NCBI GenBank assembly: GCA_021613375.1
Contig: CM038717.1
Location: 36,336,699 to 36,400,698, forward strand
DNA from: Megaleporinus macrocephalus
Lineage: Eukaryota > Chordata > Actinopteri > Characiformes > Anostomidae
Length of the DNA: 64,000 nucleotides
Direction: 5' to 3'
A program made the position numbers and the translations under genes. Below the pieces are notes generated by a model, which worked only from the letters and a program-made list of their open reading frames with translations, was not told the origin of the DNA and made no database searches. Positions 61,791-64,000 of this stretch are shown one piece after another (positions within the stretch are counted from its first letter, which is position 1; the number at the start of each line of letters is the position of its first letter).

Positions 61791-62147
61791 CTTTCCATTC
61801 AGTTTTCTTCGTTCCTCTTTTTATATCTCTCCTAATTTATTTTGTAATCTTTCTCTCTTTTCGTTCTCTCTGTATTTCTTCTTTTTTCTCTTTCTCTTCC
61901 TATTATTCTCTCTCAGTCTGACTATTTTCTCTTGTTTTGTCTCTCCTCTCTCAGTTTCCTTCTTTTTTTAAATCTTTCTTGTGTCTGTCTCTTTCTCTCC
62001 CTCTCTTTCTGTATTCCTCTTTTTAAATCCATTAGATCCTCTTCGTCTTTCCCTTTATATATTTTCATTAATCCCTTTTTTCTCCATTTCCATACTTTTC
62101 TTTTTCTCTTTTATTTTCTCTGCCCCACTGCCCTCTCTCTTTCCTCC

Positions 62148-62213
<66 letters not shown>
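61791..62213 (+). repeat. CT-rich tract ending in pure (CT)n
   Basis: T- and CT-rich low-complexity sequence ends in about 65 bp of perfect CT (62150-62213). Confidence 0.9.
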
Positions 62214-62217
<4 letters not shown>

Positions 62218-62289
62218 GTTGATTATTGGTATTTTCCTACTTTTCCAAACCAATAAGTGACACTATCAAGCAGGCAGTGGCGCGCGCGT

Positions 62290-62640
62290 GTCTGCAGTGT
62301 GCGAGTGCGCGCGCGAGCGAGCGAGCGAGCCGCCTGGCCCTTAATTGATATTGAGCGCGCGCGTCGCGCGGGGCCGCTGCTGCCTCTAATTAGCGCTTTA
62401 ATCAGCGTCCGTAATGAGAGCGGCTGATTAGCGCGCGCTGGAAAAATAAAACACAGAAGCTACATGGGCGCGCTGGCCGAGCGCGCGCGCGCCGTAATGC
62501 AGGCCTAATGGCGCTGATTAGAGCGGAGCGGAGGAGTCCGGAGCACGACGGTGGGGGGGTGGGGGGGGCGTTAACAAAGACCCTCTTCCTAACGTTCAAT
62601 TAAACATCTGATAATACAGAGTGAGCTCGCGCTCCAGCAC
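62290..62640. promoter_or_regulatory. Candidate homeodomain-site-rich element
   Basis: In CpG-rich DNA, closely spaced cores appear: CCCTTAATTGATATTGAGCG, CTCTAATTAGCGCTTTAATC, AGCGTCCGTAATGAGAGCGG, GCTGATTAGCGCG, CCGTAATGCAGG, CCTAATGGCGCTGATTAGAG and TCAATTAAACATC. The 12-mer CCGTAATGAGAG at 62409-62420 is shared with 17686-17697. This is probably a developmental regulatory element, by composition only. Confidence 0.4.
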
Positions 62641-62687
62641 GAGGCTGGTCCCTGTGACTGTGCTGACTGGCTGGTTGGTGGGCTGAC

Positions 62688-62762
62688 CCGTCCACCTTAA
62701 ACAGTGCTGCGGTTACAGTCTGGCTCCTCTGGCGGGACTAAACGTTTAAGGTGGAGCGGGAC
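62688..62762. mobile_element. Second copy of short palindromic repeat
   Basis: Arms GTCCACCTTAAACAGTGCTG and TAAACGTTTAAGGTGGAGCG are inverted about a short centre. The repeat matches 56118-56215 in arms and spacing, but its centre differs. Confidence 0.55.
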
Positions 62763-63060
62763 AAATCCAGCACGGGCTCGCGAGCTTCCTTTTCCCTTCG
62801 TGCCGCGCGCGAGCAGGTCGGGTGGGAAATGGGTGTGAATCCTCGCGCCCTTATTATCAAACCAAGCCGCTAATTTATAACTCATTTCTTTCTTTCTTTC
62901 TTTTAAACTGGCTGATGGCCCCGGTGGCGAGTGAGGAGGGGCGCGCGCCGAATAGTAAATGGCAAATTAGTACGGACGTGTGTGTGTATGTGTGTGTGTG
63001 CGCGCGAACACTGTCGGTCAATTAGCGCGCGGGGAGGCCAGAGCTGCCGGATCCTCGCGC
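62763..63060. other. CpG-rich unique segment, no gene
   Basis: GC-rich unique DNA with TTTC units near 62887-62903 and a GT run at 62977-63002, plus TAGTAAATGGCAAATTAGTA and GGTCAATTAGCGCG cores. It may continue the regulatory block at 62290-62640. I recognise no exon. Confidence 0.4.
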
Positions 63061-63410
63061 ACTTGGGAGAGGTGGGGGATCAGCACCCGCTGTCGTTTGT
63101 TTATTTGTCTCGCTCCCCTTTTTCTATCATTTTCTTTTACTTCTCTCTCTCTTTCTTTCCCTTTCACTCCCTTTTCTACCTTTTCTCTCTTTTTGTTTCT
63201 TCTCTTTTTCTTTATCTCCCTTTTTATTTCCCTCCCACTTTCTTTCATTCTCTCTTTTCCATCTCTTCCTTTCCTTCTCCCTCTTCCCTCTGTCTTTTAC
63301 TCACGGTCTATTTTTCCTTTTTCTCTCTCGCCCTCCTTTCCTCACCGTCTCTCTCTTCCCTTCTCTTTCTTTTATCTCTTTCTCTCCCTCTTTTATCTAT
63401 GTCTTTTTCT
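63061..63410 (+). repeat. CT-rich low-complexity tract
   Basis: Degenerate CTTT/CTCT sequence leads into the terminal array. No gene is supported. Confidence 0.85.
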
Positions 63411-64000
63411 TCCCCATACAGAGATACAGAGAGATACAGAGAGAGATACAGAGAGAGATACAGAGAGATACAGAGAGAGATACAGAGAGAGATACAGAGA
63501 GATACAGAGAGAGATACAGAGAGATACAGAGAGAGATACAGAGATACAGAGAGAGATACAGAGAGATACAGAGAGAGATACAGAGATACAGAGAGAGATA
63601 CAGAGAGAGATACAGAGATACAGAGAGATACAGAGAGAGATACAGAGAGAGATACAGAGAGAGATACAGAGAGATACAGAGAGAGATACAGAGAGAGATA
63701 CAGAGAGAGATACAGAGAGAGATACAGAGAGAGATACAGAGAGATACAGAGAGAGATACAGAGAGAGATACAGAGAGAGATACAGAGAGATACAGAGAGA
63801 GATACAGAGAGATACAGAGAGACACAGAGAGAGATACAGAGATACAGAGAGAGATACAGAGAGAGATACAGAGATACAGAGAGATACAGAGAGAGATACA
63901 GAGAGAGATACAGAGAGAGATACAGAGAGATACAGAGAGAGATACAGAGAGAGATACAGAGAGAGATACAGAGAGAGATACAGAGAGAGATACAGAGAGA
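63411..64000 (+). repeat. GATACAGAGA minisatellite reaching the window end
   Basis: At least 590 bp of 10-bp GATACAGAGA and 12-bp GATACAGAGAGA units, with some 8-bp forms, are mixed in irregular order. The minus-strand SLYLSLCISL frame is a translation of this array. The array continues past the window edge. Confidence 0.97.

Noticed and set aside
63397..63825. 142-codon SLYLSLCISL frame at the right edge
   Set aside because: It is a translation of the GATACAGAGA array.

Overview
This window is vertebrate nuclear DNA, most likely from a teleost fish. Two intron-containing genes with GT-AG splice sites and conserved vertebrate products can be read by eye. The rest is mostly microsatellites, large minisatellites and Tc1/mariner-like and hAT-like DNA transposon debris of the kind abundant in fish genomes. 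I see no prokaryotic or viral gene and no CRISPR array. Nearly all long open reading frames are low-complexity repeat translations or antisense shadows of a GC-rich exon.

Both genes lie on the minus strand. (1) Orthopedia homeobox (otp) runs from the ATG at 13190 to the stop at 7235. It has three coding exons (13190-13154, 12668-12244, 7747-7235) that join in frame to 324 residues with a complete paired-type homeodomain and a C-terminal OAR motif. (2) Tubulin-folding cofactor A (tbca) runs from the ATG at 56616 to the stop at 21815. It has four coding exons (56616-56564, 41216-41111, 37046-36960, 21895-21815) that join to exactly 108 residues. The tbca-then-otp order in the same orientation matches, as far as I recall, the human OTP-TBCA neighbourhood. 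The two genes do not share a pathway: OTP is a neuroendocrine hypothalamic transcription factor, and TBCA is a housekeeping beta-tubulin chaperone. A plausible reason for the linkage is that otp enhancers lie in and around tbca.

Layout. 1-2695: homopurine then homopyrimidine tracts and (TA)n. 2760-4330: fossil Tc1-like and other dispersed repeats. 4805-5757: CT-rich. 6367-6960: TTAA-flanked MITE. 7235-13190: otp. 13191-17770: GC-rich and homeodomain-site-rich upstream DNA. 17920-18600: palindromic MITE. 18890-19660: AT-rich. 20409-21450: GC-box satellite. 21815-56616: tbca. Its intron 3 is roughly 70 percent tandem arrays of four unrelated families. Its intron 2 holds a small hAT-type MITE. 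Its intron 1 holds unusual regulatory-looking sequence (43890-44940) and many nested hAT/MITE insertions. 57561-58812: decayed Tc1 element upstream of tbca. 59156-60125: (ATCT)n. 60139-60475: dispersed repeat. 60570-61015 and 62290-62640: regulatory-looking GC-rich and TAAT-rich DNA among CT-rich tracts. 63411-64000: GATACAGAGA array running off the end.

The most interesting structures are: the four stacked minisatellites in tbca intron 3, one of which looks built from a transposon terminus; several hAT insertions with readable 8-bp target duplications, including one element inserted into a sibling copy; and candidate otp enhancers lodged in tbca intron 1 and beyond it. Conservation, repeat-family names and enhancer activity could not be tested here and are marked as inference.
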